A stretch of 64,000 bases of DNA from Henckelia pumila (Eukaryota; Streptophyta; Magnoliopsida; Lamiales; Gesneriaceae), in NCBI RefSeq assembly GCF_033568475.1, contig NC_133123.1, positions 152,411,753 through 152,475,752 of the forward strand, read 5' to 3'. This document shows, piece after piece, positions 1 to 16,792 of this stretch. The notes beneath the pieces are model-generated. The model saw only the letters and a list, made by a program, of their open reading frames with translations, did not search any database and was not told the DNA's origin. The position numbers were made by a program, and so were the translations under genes. Each line of letters begins with the position of its first letter. Position 1 is the first letter of the stretch.

Positions 1-1909
1 AAATATCGTGTTGAGCCTGTTAATATCCTCGGGAGGCGTGTGGTTATGATATGGTATAAATCTCTCCGAAGCACAATACCGATCTCTTATTCATTAGCCA
101 TCTCTTTCCTTGTTTGTCATGTGGCTAGAGAGGCAATTACGCCATCTGACATATTGACGTGGACCCTGGAAGGAAAGCTTCCTTATTTTTCTGCTTTCTG
201 TGAAATTGAAAAGCATATTGGATCACATTCCAAGGCATGCCCCATCAGTGTCAGTCGTATGTTCAGGCCCGTCCAAGCTGTCTCATCACAGAAGTTGGAG
301 TCAATGGCAGCTGATATTGCATTGAAAATTGGTCTTGAGTTGCCTCCAGTGAACTTTCATGCTCTTGCTTCCCGTTATTGCCGTCAGTTATCTCTGCCAC
401 CAGGAGAAATACTTTCTCTGGCTTGTCGCATATACGAATGGTCTACTCCTACGGAGTTGTATCTGTCGGTTAATGAGTTAAGGATTCCAACTCGCGTTTG
501 TGTCATGTCTATTCTCATTGTGGCAGTAAGGATCCTTTCTGACATAAATGGATATGGAGTGTGGGAATCAAGTTTGTCCAACCCCACTACAACATCTCAA
601 GATGAAAAAAATAAAGAAGTCGAATCTCAGTTCGATTGTGATATGACGGATAATGCTGCTGAGCCATCATCTTCGAACAATTCAGAATCCCATTTTACCA
701 AATCTCTTATTCCAGATTCTGGATTGAACGGGATAGAGCTTCTACGAATTCTTGAAACAAAATACAGTGAACTAAACGATGAATATGGTAATTGTATTTA
801 ACAATATCTCACATATTCTTCTTGGATGAAAATTCTATGTTATGGTTTTTAGTTTCTTTGTGCATGAGAAATATAGCTTGTTGAACTACTTCTTTTCTTT
901 GACAGCATATTGCCGTGACTTGTCGTCGTACCTCCAGTATTGCAAAGATGTAGTTTTTTCTGGATTACAACCATCATTTGAGGATCTGGAAGAAGAAAAG
1001 TTGTTGGAAGAGTTCTGGGATCTTTATCAAAATAACAAGGTACATCCGTACAAGAGTTATGCTTTTTTTGAATTTAAAAAATAATTCAACTTTTCAATCT
1101 TTGGCTTTATCTGGTGGCTCTGGAATATAATTTTCTATATCATAGACCAATCCTTGTCATTAAGAATGTTAAAAGTAACAAGCACAATTGTGGCTATTTT
1201 CATATCACCGTCTTTGCATCCACAAATTCACAGCATATTTCGATTTGAATAGTTGGTGAAATTTCAAAGTTATGATTTACTGTTCGCCTCCACTGTGCCA
1301 ATTATCACCCCCTTGAATATTTTTTCCCCTTAGATTAATTTAAAAATATATTCGGGTGGTTGTACTGATTTGTTAAATCCAAATTGACCTATATAACCCC
1401 AGAATTTTTTAGTTGACATTTTATATTCTTAAAAAGGCATTTATCTTCAATTTCAGAACCTTTGTCTGCAGGGGCATGTAGAATTAGGCACCCAGGATGA
1501 TCCATTGTGCAATGATAAAAGTTCTGGACATGCTAGTCGACCTACGACAGACTCCAATATAGATGCACGAATAAGACGACTGAAGTTGGACATGGAAGAA
1601 CATAAATTTCGTTATGTTCCTCCGCAGGATTTGGTGAAGAGGAAAGGCTATGTACACTATACTAGGAAAAAGAAGGAAGTGTTTATTTATGCTGTTCATG
1701 CTGATTATTATATCTTACTTCGGTCATGCGCTAAGGTTGCCCAAGTCGAAACCAGGATCATGCATCAGGCAACCTTGAATTTGGAGCGGAGATTGGAATG
1801 GCTTGAAAATAGGATTATTTATTCGATAAATCTGAAACAGAATCTTGATGATTATTGTGACTTCTGTCGCGACGACCACAAACAAAACGATGATGATTCT
1901 AAGGAGTAG
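1..1909 (+). CDS. TAF1B: TAF1B/Rrn7-like RNA polymerase I initiation factor subunit, 3' part
   Basis: Product: a TFIIB-like subunit of the core factor that recruits RNA polymerase I to rDNA promoters in the nucleolus; the Arabidopsis relative I recall is MEE12. Exons I can join are 1-787 (open at the left edge, so the start lies upstream), 906-1039 and 1457-1909 (TAG). Introns begin GT and end AG, and phases fit (phase 1, then phase 0), giving 457 residues in the window. Family-like stretches include TPSDILTWTLEGKLPYFSAF, LPPVNF, RVCVMSILIVAVRIL and, in the last exon, HADYYILLRSCAKVAQVETR followed by LERRLEWLENRI. The N-terminal zinc ribbon expected in this family is not in the window. The C-terminus is acidic (DDHKQNDDDSKE). 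The subunit assignment rests on recalled similarity, not an alignment. Confidence 0.82.
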
Positions 1910-2925
1910 AAACATTTGATAAACTATTCCACTTTCTCTTGGCAATGAATGCCATCATCCTGGGTTGGTCTTGGTTCTGAACAACTGAGCAACTACCTCG
2001 TTTTTTTGTGTCCGAGCTCCAGCTGCAGCCTCCGTGTATGGACGAGTCCACGACTCACAGCATGCCTCAACAGGACTCGGACAGGTTCATGTGGTTATCA
2101 GGTGGTGCCAACCCATTTAACATGGCCAAATGATTATTAATACTGTAAATCAGGTGGTAGTTTCAACATTATTGTTGTTTGTAAAGTAAGCTGGGTAAAT
2201 TGTAAAAACATATTTGTGCTTTATTAAATTAAAGTTGTTAATTATTAATGCGCTAAAAACTCTCGATATTTGGGAATTTGTTGGGTTAAAATTTCGTCTT
2301 ATTATTGAATGGCTGGCCAAAACCATCTACCGATAATGTTTTTAAAATATGTGGTTTTTTGAGTGATTTAATTTATATATTAATGACATAGAAGATGGAG
2401 TTTTATTTGCAATTTCTTTTCGTCCAAAGGAGAATGACTCGATTGGATCATACAAGCAAGAAATTTTAAATTTACTTAGAATATCAGATTGATCTCTATA
2501 ATTAAAGAGAACCTTCCATTTTCATTCAGCAGTTATTCACATTGATCTAATTTCATTAAATTTAATATAATAACTGTGGTTAATTACATGAATTTTAAAT
2601 GATCCCATTTGGATTAATAGTTTTTATTTCGTTTTTATCTTTTTCTCGCCAACAAATTCTCCACATCATTATAATTTTCTCAGAAATAACTAGAAAACAT
2701 AACTTAAATTAATATTATTTCTAAACATTATTTCTTATAAGGTTTTCTAAAAAAAAAAATAATAATAAATAAAAACACAATTCGTTTGAAAAAAGTCGCA
2801 TTGCACAGTCAAAATATTTCATATCTCAAAAGTCGCATTTTAGAAAGTAGCTGCCGCGAGCGGTTCGTTCTGTCTACCTGAAGACTTGTGAAATCCGTCA
2901 CAGAAGCAGAAACCACCGGTCTCCA
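1910..2925. other. TAF1B 3' UTR, intergenic DNA and COG2 5' region
   Basis: No coding exon is supported here. About 1910-2260 is the likely 3' UTR and terminator region of the upstream gene. About 2260-2830 is AT-rich and would hold the COG2 promoter. Immediately upstream of COG2 a short direct repeat AAAAGTCGCATT occurs near 2792 and 2829, of unknown meaning. GC content rises from about 2850, consistent with a 5' UTR. Confidence 0.5.
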
Positions 2926-5900
2926 ATGGCGACAGATCTACTGCACTCCCCACTGCCAAAATCCGCGACGGATTTGTTCGGTGATCCGATTGAGGATTCG
3001 CATCCGTTATGGCTGAATCCATCCAAGTTCTCCGACCAAGAATTCGATCCGGAATCCTACATCTCGGATCTCCGCACATTTGTCCCCTTCGATACGCTTC
3101 GCTCGGAGCTGAGATCGCATTTGGGCGCCCTAAAGCATGAGCTCGTCGAGCTCATCAATCGAGACTACTCGGATTTTGTGAGCCTCAGCACTAAGCTCGT
3201 CGACGTGGACGCTGCAGTGGTGAGGATGAGGGCTCCGCTGCTCGAGATCAAGGAGAAGATTTTGTCTTTCCGGGGATCGGTCGAGGGCTCGTTGATGGCG
3301 CTGCAAAGCCGGCTCAAGCAGAGAGCACAAGCCAACGAGGCGAGGGAAGTGTTGGAGTTGTTGCTGGACACGTTTCATGTTGTTTCTAAGGTATTTTCTG
3401 AAGTATATTTTCGGGTTGGAATTTACATGCTAAATCAATGCTGTTGCACCGGATTTGCTGCAGTTTGTTACCGTGCATCTTTGCAAAGGGATGAACTGTT
3501 TTAGCCTGCTGCTTTTTTATGCCTGGGCTGAAGCCGTAGTTCACACCTTGACCCAGCCAATTGCGAGAAATGACCTTTGTTTTTCGTTATAATTTCAATA
3601 TCGTTGATAATGCCTTGTGAAACACTCTTGTTGATGCTGGTAACAACAGTAGCATGTAGTGTTGAACACGTACATGTTTGTATCCTGCAGTTCAAGCTGT
3701 ATTTTAGTTGCTCAGTCCATAGCATCTGTTTGAGATTGCCTTTTGGTAGACCAGACTTACGTGATTAATTTCTGTTTGGTTGTATCATAGATTGATTGTG
3801 GTAGAGAAAAGTGTTTAGAACTTACATGCGTCCTTTCCAAATTTCACCAACAGTTTATGCGCCATTGAAGCAGTTGAACAGTTTTGTCCCTAGTTTTTGT
3901 TATTTATGTTTGATCAATTCAAATTATACTTGTTCAGGTTGAAAAGTTGATAAAGGAGCTGCCGAGTGTTCCTGCTGATTGGTTCAGTGGAACTTTGAAT
4001 TCTGCCGAGAAGGGTCAATTAAGCAATGGCATATCCTCTCAACAAATAGAAAATGGAATGAACCTCAGGGAGACACAAAGCATGCTTCTGGAGAGAATTG
4101 CAAGTGAAATGAATCGTCTGAAGTTTTATATTGGTCATGCACAGGTCTATCTTGCTCCTTCCTTCAATAGTTTCTTCCACACCTTATTCTCCTTCTTCTG
4201 AAAAGCAACGGATAATGATAGACATCAAGTTTCATGCTTCACCATTTTTAGCCTTGATTTCCATTAATAGCACCCAATCTGGGCTTGTAAATTACTTATC
4301 CTGATTCCTTCCATGTGATGGCGGTACAGAATATGCCCTTCATTGAGAATATGGAGAAGAGGATACATAATGCTAGCTTGTTACTGGATACCAGCTTGGG
4401 ACACTGTTTTGTAGATGGACTTGAGAACAAGGATGCAAATGCAGTGTACAATTGTTTACGTGCATATGCTGCTATTGATAATACGAATAGCCCTGAAGAA
4501 ATTTATCGCTCCACGGTTGTTGCTCCATTCATACAGATAGTTATCCCTCACAGATCATCTCAAGCAGCTGGCGTGTCAACTACAGATGAGCTTGAACAAA
4601 ACTATGGAAGGATCAAGCAGTACATTAGAGATGATTGCAAATTTTTATTAGATATATCATTTACAGGTATGCTTCGTCCGCTAAAAAGAAACCATCTTCC
4701 AATGCTATTGTCCAGAAACTCTATGGCTGAAAAGAGCCATTTATGTTCAAGTTCTAGATTTCTTGGTTCAGGGTGTGCTAGCATCACGTCGTCATGTCCT
4801 CATAATGAGTAGCTTTGAGTCACTAGATTTTATTCTGGCTAAATGCTTTCCATCTAAATTTTTTTCTTATGTGTTTGCATAGGATTTTCCCTACTGTTTG
4901 TGTACATTGAACTCTACCATTTTTTCTTATGAGCTATTTATTTCTGTCGGCGCGACATTGAAATTTTCTTCTCCCTCAGGAGTCGGGCTGATCGTTTATT
5001 TGTTTGAACATATGCAGAAAATTCAGGTCTACATGTATTTAGCTTTCTGGCAAATTCCATTCTCAAAGAGGTTTTATCTGCCATCCAAACAGGAAAACCA
5101 GGGGCTTTCTCTCCAGGAAGGCCTACACAGTTTCTCCAAAATTACAAGTCAAGCCTAGATTTTTTGGCTTATCTAGAAGGTATTTGAGAAGCACTTTATA
5201 AATTATGTACTTTAATATGCTACATTATGTTGTTGTTGGTAATTCATCATGCTTTTTGTTGTTGTGCAAGGTTACTGTCCCACTAGGTCTGCAGTTGTTA
5301 AACTTCGGGCAGAGGCAGTCTACATAGAGTTTATGAAGCAATGGAACACCGGGGTTTATTTCTCATTGAGGTATGAAACAAATTTATATATTTCCTTTTT
5401 CCGATTGGTCTAGGGACTTCTGTTTCTACAGAAGGTGAGGAATAATGTCAAAAGGAAAATGCAACTCAATATGGAGTATCTGATTCATTTTCTCAGGTTT
5501 CAGGAAATAGCTGGTGCTTTGGATTCTGAACTTATGATTACTTCACTTGTGCCCTCTCAGAAATCTACCTCAAACCAGCAAAATTCTCAAAAATTGTTAT
5601 TGAAGCAGAGTATTTCTCTTATGGAGTGCTTGAGGTCGTGCTGGGCGGATGATGTTCTTGTTCTTTCTTGTTCAGACAAATTTTTACGTTTATTTTTGCA
5701 ACTTCTTTCAAGGTCTGTGCGCTTTTATTTAGTAGGACTAGAACTTTCATGTTTACAATTATATCTGAAATTAACTCGACATTTGGAAAATTCAACATTG
5801 TTATGGATGTAGATACTCGAGCTGGTTGTCCGCTGGACTAAATGCTCGCAGAGGCAGGAACACGAGCCCTAACACTGGATCTGAATGGGCTGTTTCTGCA

Positions 5901-8391
5901 GCCCCAGATGATCTCCTCTATGTATGTATCTCATTGTTACAATTCAATTCTTCCGTGCAAAAAATTAGTTTTTTCTTTGAACCTATTTCTCACTCAGACA
6001 ACATAGGGTTTTAAAAACATATTTTATGACCTTTTAGACCTAGAAAGTCAAAATTATTAGATATTGGATAGTTATGAAGACCATTTTTAGTGGTGTTTGG
6101 CTGAATTTTTCTTATTGAAGAGTTCACTATCATTTAAGCCTCCGCGTACCACCATGGGAAGACCCAAGACTATGTTCTCATATATTCTTCCAATCAGTGA
6201 AAATCAATACTGCAAATTCCGTACATTTTACATTTGTAAAAATGTGATCATTTGTCCTTTATTCCTAGTTAAGAAGATTGTTGGATGCCAAGCCTTGTAA
6301 ATATATCCCCGAATCCCCGTGGGATAGCATGATAAAGAAAAAATAGAGAACTTACTAAGCACTGAATCCTGCAAGTCCAGTGGCCACTTTATTTTGATAT
6401 GTCACATGGCATGCATTTACATAAATATGAATTTGGTTCTAACCTTGCAGGGTGGTTAACAACTACTAATTAGGTAGCCTTGTAGAAAACTGACGTATTT
6501 ATTTCTTCTTGGTGCCATTTTGTTATTTAATCATAAAATATTTTTCCCCTAGGTTCCCTTTTCTTGTTGACAGTTCATGATAGCACCTATACAACTGCTA
6601 GTGTTAAATTGATGAATGTCTTATAGTATGCAAAAGATTATTATTTCAATTTCTTTGATATTTTTTACAGATAATTCATGATTTAAAATACTTGGTGGAG
6701 GAAGTTTGTGGTGACTATCTAGGGCATGTTCTTGAACTTCTCAAGTCGTGTCCTGCTGAATTACTTGACCTTGTGAAGCAGAGTATTTTACATGGTGGAA
6801 ATTCTCTCAGAGTTCTTCAGCCTCTCGTAATAAATTTGATTGTAGAAACTCTAGTTGAGAAGTCTGTGGAGGTGAGCCGGCTGCACAAATTTTATTTTCT
6901 TATTGATTTTGTTATGTTATCTGTGCTTATAGCGTATAGGTTATATGGCTATAAACTTAAGTAGGATAGGAATTACTCTGACAAGTTTTAGAACAAATTG
7001 CGTAGGACTTGCGACAATTGAAGGGAATAACTGCCACATATAGGATGACCAACAAGCCTCTACCTGTTAGACATTCACCTTACGTATCTGGTGTATTGCG
7101 CCCTCTAAAGGTACGGCTGTTTTTTAAAAACTCCAGAATCTTATATAATAGAAAATTTTGATTTCAGATTTTTTTAATTGCTAATATTAAAAAAAAGACA
7201 TGGAACTTCTGTTAATAATATGGATGAATGAGGAATTGATCCCCAAGCATAACTGATGCTCTCTCAACCTTTATCTCTTGCACTCCTGTCTCCTGCTGGC
7301 CTGTTGCGTCAATTTTTTATGCTTCTGACGGAAAACCTTAAACCTTCTATTATGACTTTCCTATCTTTTGCAGGCTTTTCTGGATGGAGAGCGAGCTGCT
7401 ACATATCTAACCAGCGATGTTCGTAAGGAACTTTTACACGGAGCTGCAAATGAGATCACTCGTCGATATTATGAATTGGCTGCTGAGCTCATCAATATGG
7501 TATGCTGATTATTTGGTGTTCTGCAGTCCTCATTTTTCCACGACTAGTTTTTGTCATCATTTTTTGAAATAAATACTATCTAGATACTCGTGCCAGTATC
7601 ACAATTGTGGGTCTGAGGAACGGATGTGTTTCGTGATCCCAATGAACAAGATATTACTTCTTTTAAAAGTCAGCACGTGATATAACACTAATTGGATCTC
7701 CTATTTTGCAGACAAAATAAAGTATAAATTTAATGTCTATTTGAAGGTAGTTGAGTAGTATTGGGGAAAGAGATGAGAAGAACTATAATTGAAGATACTT
7801 CTTTGTTACACGTGCACACGTCAAGCATTTTCTTTATGTTGCTAAAAATGACTAGGTTTGTTAAAGTTATCCTGAATAACCCTGCCGAGGTTCAACACAA
7901 CATCATTGGACACATTCTTGTTGGGTAGCTGGCTTACATATGATGGGGCTTTCACTGAGTAGAAACTTTCCTACCTTAGTTTAATTTTAGTGGAGGATTG
8001 GATATGCTTTCGTCTAAATAACATTGCCCGATTAAACTCGTGACAGGCCCGAAAAACAGAGTCCTCGCTGCAAAAAATACGTTTAGGTGCACAAAGACGA
8101 GCTGGGGCAAGTTCAGATGTCTCAGATCATAATGTATCTGATACAGACAAGATATGTATGCAGTTATTTCTTGATATTCAGGTGGCATCTCTCACCTCAA
8201 ATGAACTTTCCAGCATCCCTGATTATTGAATTGGTTGTGCTTCTACTAACTCGTTGTGCACTTTCTTTGATGCTCAGGAGTATGGACGGAACCTCGCGTC
8301 ACTTGGTATTGATGCCACTAATATTCCAACATATTGTTCCTTGTGGCAGTGTACAGCCCCTTCAGACAAGCAAAACACAATTAGCTTCTAG
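2926..8391 (+). CDS. COG2: Conserved oligomeric Golgi complex subunit 2, complete
   Basis: COG2 is a lobe A subunit of the COG tether, which captures vesicles in retrograde intra-Golgi traffic. Twelve exons join in phase: 2926-3390, 3938-4144, 4330-4666, 5018-5179, 5271-5370, 5497-5712, 5813-5921, 6671-6871, 7006-7110, 7374-7499, 8047-8181 and 8278-8391 (TAG). Every intron is GT-AG. The sum is 2277 bases, or 758 residues, close to the length I recall for plant COG2. The N-terminal COG2 domain is clear (FDPESYISDLRTFVPFDTLR, then ELVELINRDYSDFVSLSTKL), with predicted helical, coiled-coil-like stretches after it. Mid-protein markers include KPGAFSPGRP, LDFLAYLEGYCP and the intron-split VYFSLRFQEIAGALDSEL; the end is QEYGRNLASLGIDATNIP. 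The ATG at 2926 is in good context (CCAATGGCG) and is the first in frame. No lesion is visible, so the gene looks functional. Confidence 0.93.
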
Positions 8392-8905
8392 TTCCTAATT
8401 TGGCTACCACCATTTGCAATGAGACAAATGACTCGAATTCGTACATATGTTCCCAAATGCTATGGTGATCTTCTAAGGGAAGCAGAAGCGTTGAAGAAAT
8501 CACATATAGATCTCCGGAAAGAATCCTTTCTTATACATAGTAGGGTGGTGTATTTTGGGATGTATTTGTTTTTCTTGTATCCTTTCTGATCTTTTTGTGT
8601 TATTTTACATGGCTTTACTCCTGTTAGCCACAGAGGAATTTCCAGCATAGGACACCTCAAAATCAACCCCAAAATTTTGCCCATTTGTATTGCTGAAGCC
8701 GTAGATTAAGAATATTTTGAAAATAGAAACATATTTCCTTTTTCATGTCTAATTATATTTATTATTACTATTACTATTAATTTCGTACACAGGATTCAAT
8801 TTAATTGAAGATTTTATTTTGCATGTTATGTGGAAGATTAAAAGTGGGTCAAAAGTCATCAATATTTGGTCAAAGTTGATCATCATCATCATCATCATCA
8901 TCTTC

Positions 8906-8936
<31 letters not shown>

Positions 8937-8962
8937 GATCATCATCATCATCATCCTCCTCC

Positions 8963-9027
<65 letters not shown>

Positions 9028-10086
9028 TTTTTTATTTTTTTATTATTATTATTTTTTTATTTTTTAGGATACTCAAAGTTGAAGATCTTCTGATATTCCT
9101 AAAAATTTGTGATATTAAATGTTGATTTAATTATATTTCGACAGCGTTAAAATTGGGGGAAAAATACAAGTAAATAAAATCTTTATCATTACAAGGATGT
9201 ATGAGCCGTAGATTTCAATTGTTCATAATTGAACATTATAAATATTTATAGACATGATTGAACTCACAAATTTACGGGGAAGAATGCTCTTGAAATATTT
9301 ACAATACTGAAATATTTGCAAATTATATATAGCTAAACAAGGACTAAATTGATTTAATTATAGTAAAAGTAAAACTATATAGAAGAAAATATATATTCAT
9401 AGTTTCTTCACAAAAAATCCATATCATAACTTTGCATTTCAAACTAACGACCGAAATTATTTTTGTTTTCTACGCAAGTTTTGAAATCAATGAATAATCT
9501 AGCACCATTAGGTGATTATTATTATTTTTTTTTGTCACCATGATATTTATTATTTCTAATGCCTATATTAATATTCCATACTAGCTGATTCGGTGCATAA
9601 ACATAGATCGAATGCACTAGATATAAACTTTGAGTTTGAACATTTTTTTTCAGAGAAACATAAAACAAAATTTTTTCAAAATTGAAGTTTGTTGTCAATG
9701 ATGACCATCATCTCAAATTTGAGATAAGATATCGAGTTCGAGACCAACTATAATAAACTCGTGTCGAATTAAAGAGAAGTTTGAAATTGAACACATGGTT
9801 TTAGTTTTAATATATAAGGTAATTATAAATAGGGAAAAAATGTATTATTATATATTATTATATTATAAATAAAATTAATTATTATATTTCCCAAAAATAT
9901 TATTTATTATGAAAATCAAATAATCACCTTGATGATACAGTAGGGGCAAAATCGTCTGATTAAAGACAACATCAAAACCTCCGAAAGTCGGAGAACACAA
10001 GCAAAGAATACATTCAGTCATCCAGAAGTTCCTCTTGCGTATTTTCTCACCCACCATCATCCGCAACGAGGGAGGAGAGAAGAAAA
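8392..10086. other. COG2 3' UTR, AT-rich intergenic DNA and adenylate kinase 5' region
   Basis: About 8392-8700 is probably the COG2 3' UTR. The stretch then becomes AT-rich with a long trinucleotide microsatellite (8878-9060, listed separately). I see no coding exon between 9060 and 10086. From about 9930 the composition becomes more mixed, consistent with promoter and 5' UTR of the adenylate kinase that starts at 10087. Confidence 0.5.
8878..9060. repeat. Compound trinucleotide microsatellite (ATC)n-(ATT)n
   Basis: Runs of TCA/ATC units alternate with long runs of TTA/ATT units for about 180 bases just after the COG2 3' end. A reading frame through it would encode only His, Leu and Ile runs and is not a gene. 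Arrays of this length are usually polymorphic between individuals. Confidence 0.95.
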
Positions 10087-13732
<3,646 letters not shown>

Positions 13733-14168
13733 TACTAAGGTAGCCATTTTTGTCCACTAAAACAATAAGACCTCCGGCTTTACATTCACTGTACTCTGAT
13801 TTATTATTTGATGACCAATCGATCCGAGACCATTTATTTTTTGGCGAGTTGAGACGCGGATTGGTGTAGCTTTTGAAACTTCTTATAGAGAGTTACAGAA
13901 TAATTTTCTCGAAACCATTGAGGACGTCTTAATGTATTTCATTGCTACTGCATCATCTTTAGTGCCCATGTGTTACTTCATTTATGGGCTTTATGTCTCC
14001 TCTCTGGCATGAACTCAAAAAAGGTGAAACATTGAATAATAAACCTTAGGAATTTGGTTTCTGGTGTGTTTCTTGCTCATCACATGTCTGTTATATATAT
14101 TGTTGATATGAATGAGAAACGTGGAAAAGAAATTCACCTCTCACCAAATCGTGTCGAATGAGATTTAG

Positions 14169-14245
14169 GTAGTATTTGAAAGAGAATCTAAGAAGTTGAG
14201 AAGTGGAATCGAGAAGTGCTTCCTAAAAACTTTTCCAAACATCAC
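14169..14245. repeat. MITE-like inverted repeat
   Basis: The left end GTAGTATTTGAAAGAG and the reverse complement of the right end (GTGATGTTTGGAAAAG) form imperfect terminal inverted repeats around a short core. The ends resemble those of the element at 22417-22529, suggesting two members of one degenerate family. No clear target site duplication was seen. Confidence 0.4.
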
Positions 14246-14998
14246 TTTAATACTATATGGTTCGAGTTTAACAATAATTAAAATAAAAATATAGCTATTA
14301 ATCCTTATTCTCACATCTTTAGTAGTTTCATTCCACGACCAAATCGGTAATTTAATATAATAATACTTTTTAATGAGATAAATGGACTATGATAATAATA
14401 ATATTAGATAGGGTTTTGATGAAAAAACATTCAAGGTAAATGGACTGGAAATGAGTTTTTTTTCTTTTAAGAAATGAGTTTATGTTCGGTTTAAAAATTT
14501 TAATTTCGAATTTGTATAATAAAATTTAATTTAAAAAGAAGATAGTAAATTACCGACAAGTGATAATTGATGGACTGACGGGGTGGAAGGAGCTGTCCTT
14601 TAGGCTTTAGTCAACGTCAAAGATCGTATCAAAATTAATATTCGGGCCCTTATTGAATATTCAATCAAGCAAAAGTAATTCCTTACACAAATAATAATGC
14701 AAAGGAACTTGTATGTTACTATTGCAATTCAATATTCCACAAATAATTTTGAAGTTTTTTTTGAAGTTATTCACACATTCCACCTTTTTTATTGAATAAA
14801 TTGTGTACATGAAGATGAGTTCTGTTAACAAAAAATATTAGGGTATAAATAGTATGGACTCTATTTTATGAATAAATATAGATAATAATATGAACACGAT
14901 AAAAATGGTATATTTTTCAATATTCTCATACCTTTACCTAATAAAAAAATGACATTTATCGGGAGAGTGATTCAAAAATTCATCAGACTGTCATATTT

Positions 14999-15198
14999 GT
15001 ACACTTAACTAATAAAAATAGTTCATAAATGGGTATACAGAGACAATTATTTATACCCAACTCACACCTAAATTTCAAATTTAGGTTAAGAATTTGGGTA
15101 CATTTAACTAATAAACAGAGTCCATAAATGGGTATACAAAGCATTTATTTGTACCCAACTCACACCAGAAATATCAAATTTATTAATTTAGGACAAGG
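14999..15198. repeat. Imperfect tandem repeat, two units of about 100 bp
   Basis: Two adjacent units share the order TTAACTAATAAA, CATAAATGGGTATACA, ATTTATA/GTACCCAACTCA and a following CACACC-AAAT stretch. Unit 1 begins near 14999 and unit 2 near 15099. No coding potential. Confidence 0.7.
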
Positions 15199-16792
15199 AA
15201 TTGGGTTATGCCGAAAGGAAATATATCGTTCAGTAGTTAATTAATTTATTGGACTAATTGATAAAATTAAATTATGGTGATTTTAGTCAACAGTATTATG
15301 CCATTAGCGGCTTTTAAAAAACACGGCATACTTATCTTCTTCCCCATGTAAACTACTACTAGAGCATTGAAAGTTTCATTTATTTTTAAAAAATATACTG
15401 AATAAAATAATAAAATGGCACATCATTTTTTACTATATCATAACAGAAAAGTGCCGTAAAAACTAATTTCATCTCTAGCTAGCTATGTCTATTATTATAA
15501 AATTATAAATATAGCCTCTAATTTTAAATATGTTGGGTATATTTAATAAACTATTTCAAAAACTACCCATGCTAAAAGGTTTGTCTAATTAATGAACCAA
15601 ATAGTTCTTAGTAGTAATCAATTAACTCTCATATTTTTTTTTGTTATTTTAACATTTCTCAAAGTAAAATTTACTCCATTTGGATTGATGGATTTGAAAT
15701 ATATGATTCTAATTATAGTTTATTGTTTTCTATTAAATCATGCAATAATAGATCAAATCTTAAATTTAAATTTTACTTATTTATATATTAGTAATACAAA
15801 GTGAAAAAAAAAAATTCAAATGATATTATTATTAAATGAACTTAAAAATACATCTTAATTAACATAAAATAATATATAAACATTGGTAAAAGTGAATTTG
15901 AAGTTTACGATCGAACTTTTCTACACAACAAAAATACATATAAATGTATTTGAATTTCATCAATTCAAACATAACTAAATAATAAAAAAATATTGCATTT
16001 TCTTATAATTTACACGGTAATTCCTTTTAATGAATCATTCTCGATGGCATATTGCACCGATTATATATTTATACATATTAGTTTTAAAATTTATATTAAA
16101 GTTTTCCTTGCATGTTTATACGGAATTGGTTGATGCTACCCCATCCGAGTAGTGCCCGGGTGGTGCATCAACGGTTCGAATATCTTTGCAGATCAATTGA
16201 TTTGACATGCAAAATTAATCCGGTCCATTGATCTGCATCGACCTTTTCATTGATAAGATAAAATTCAATTGTGCGCACAATCAGTTCTTAAAATATTGTA
16301 CAAAGTATAAAAAATAGTTGTTATGTGAGATCGTCTAACTGATATACGTATATAAATCGAGACGAATCTATATATATCATAAATTAAAAAATAATATATC
16401 TTCATGATTCAGCTGATTAGATATTTGTCGATTTGATTTTATAAAACTAAATTTAATTCTAAATCAACACTGCCCAATTCAGATATTTTGTTTATTATTT
16501 TCTATACGTATGTATATTGATATTGGGATTTATCTTCAATTATATCTTATTTTATTCTTTAATGTAAAAAAAAAAAAACTATTATTATTTTATTCATTGG
16601 AAAGAAGGAAAACCCGTATTTGGAGTTTGGAGTTTGGAGTATGATAATAAATTTTGCACTAAATTTTTATGGGAATTAAATGACTAATAAATCAACTATT
16701 TACCTTAAAACAAAACAAAAAAATAAAATAAAATAAATCAACTATTTAATGGCTTCATTAAGCTCACTTTTCACTCTCCCAAGCTCATTTTC

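Larger units (their letters stand above)
13733..16792. other. Intergenic AT-rich DNA between adenylate kinase and the 4CL-like gene
   Basis: About 3 kb without a supported exon. It holds a MITE-like hairpin (14169-14245), an imperfect two-copy tandem repeat (14999-15198) and long AT-rich stretches. Short reading frames near 15600 are low-complexity AT sequence without recognisable protein features. The last 50 bases before 16793 contain an out-of-frame ATG at 16749 upstream of the 4CL-like start. Confidence 0.5.

Noticed and set aside
8866-9093. Frame encoding His, Leu and Ile runs
   Set aside because: Pure translation of a trinucleotide microsatellite with no protein features.
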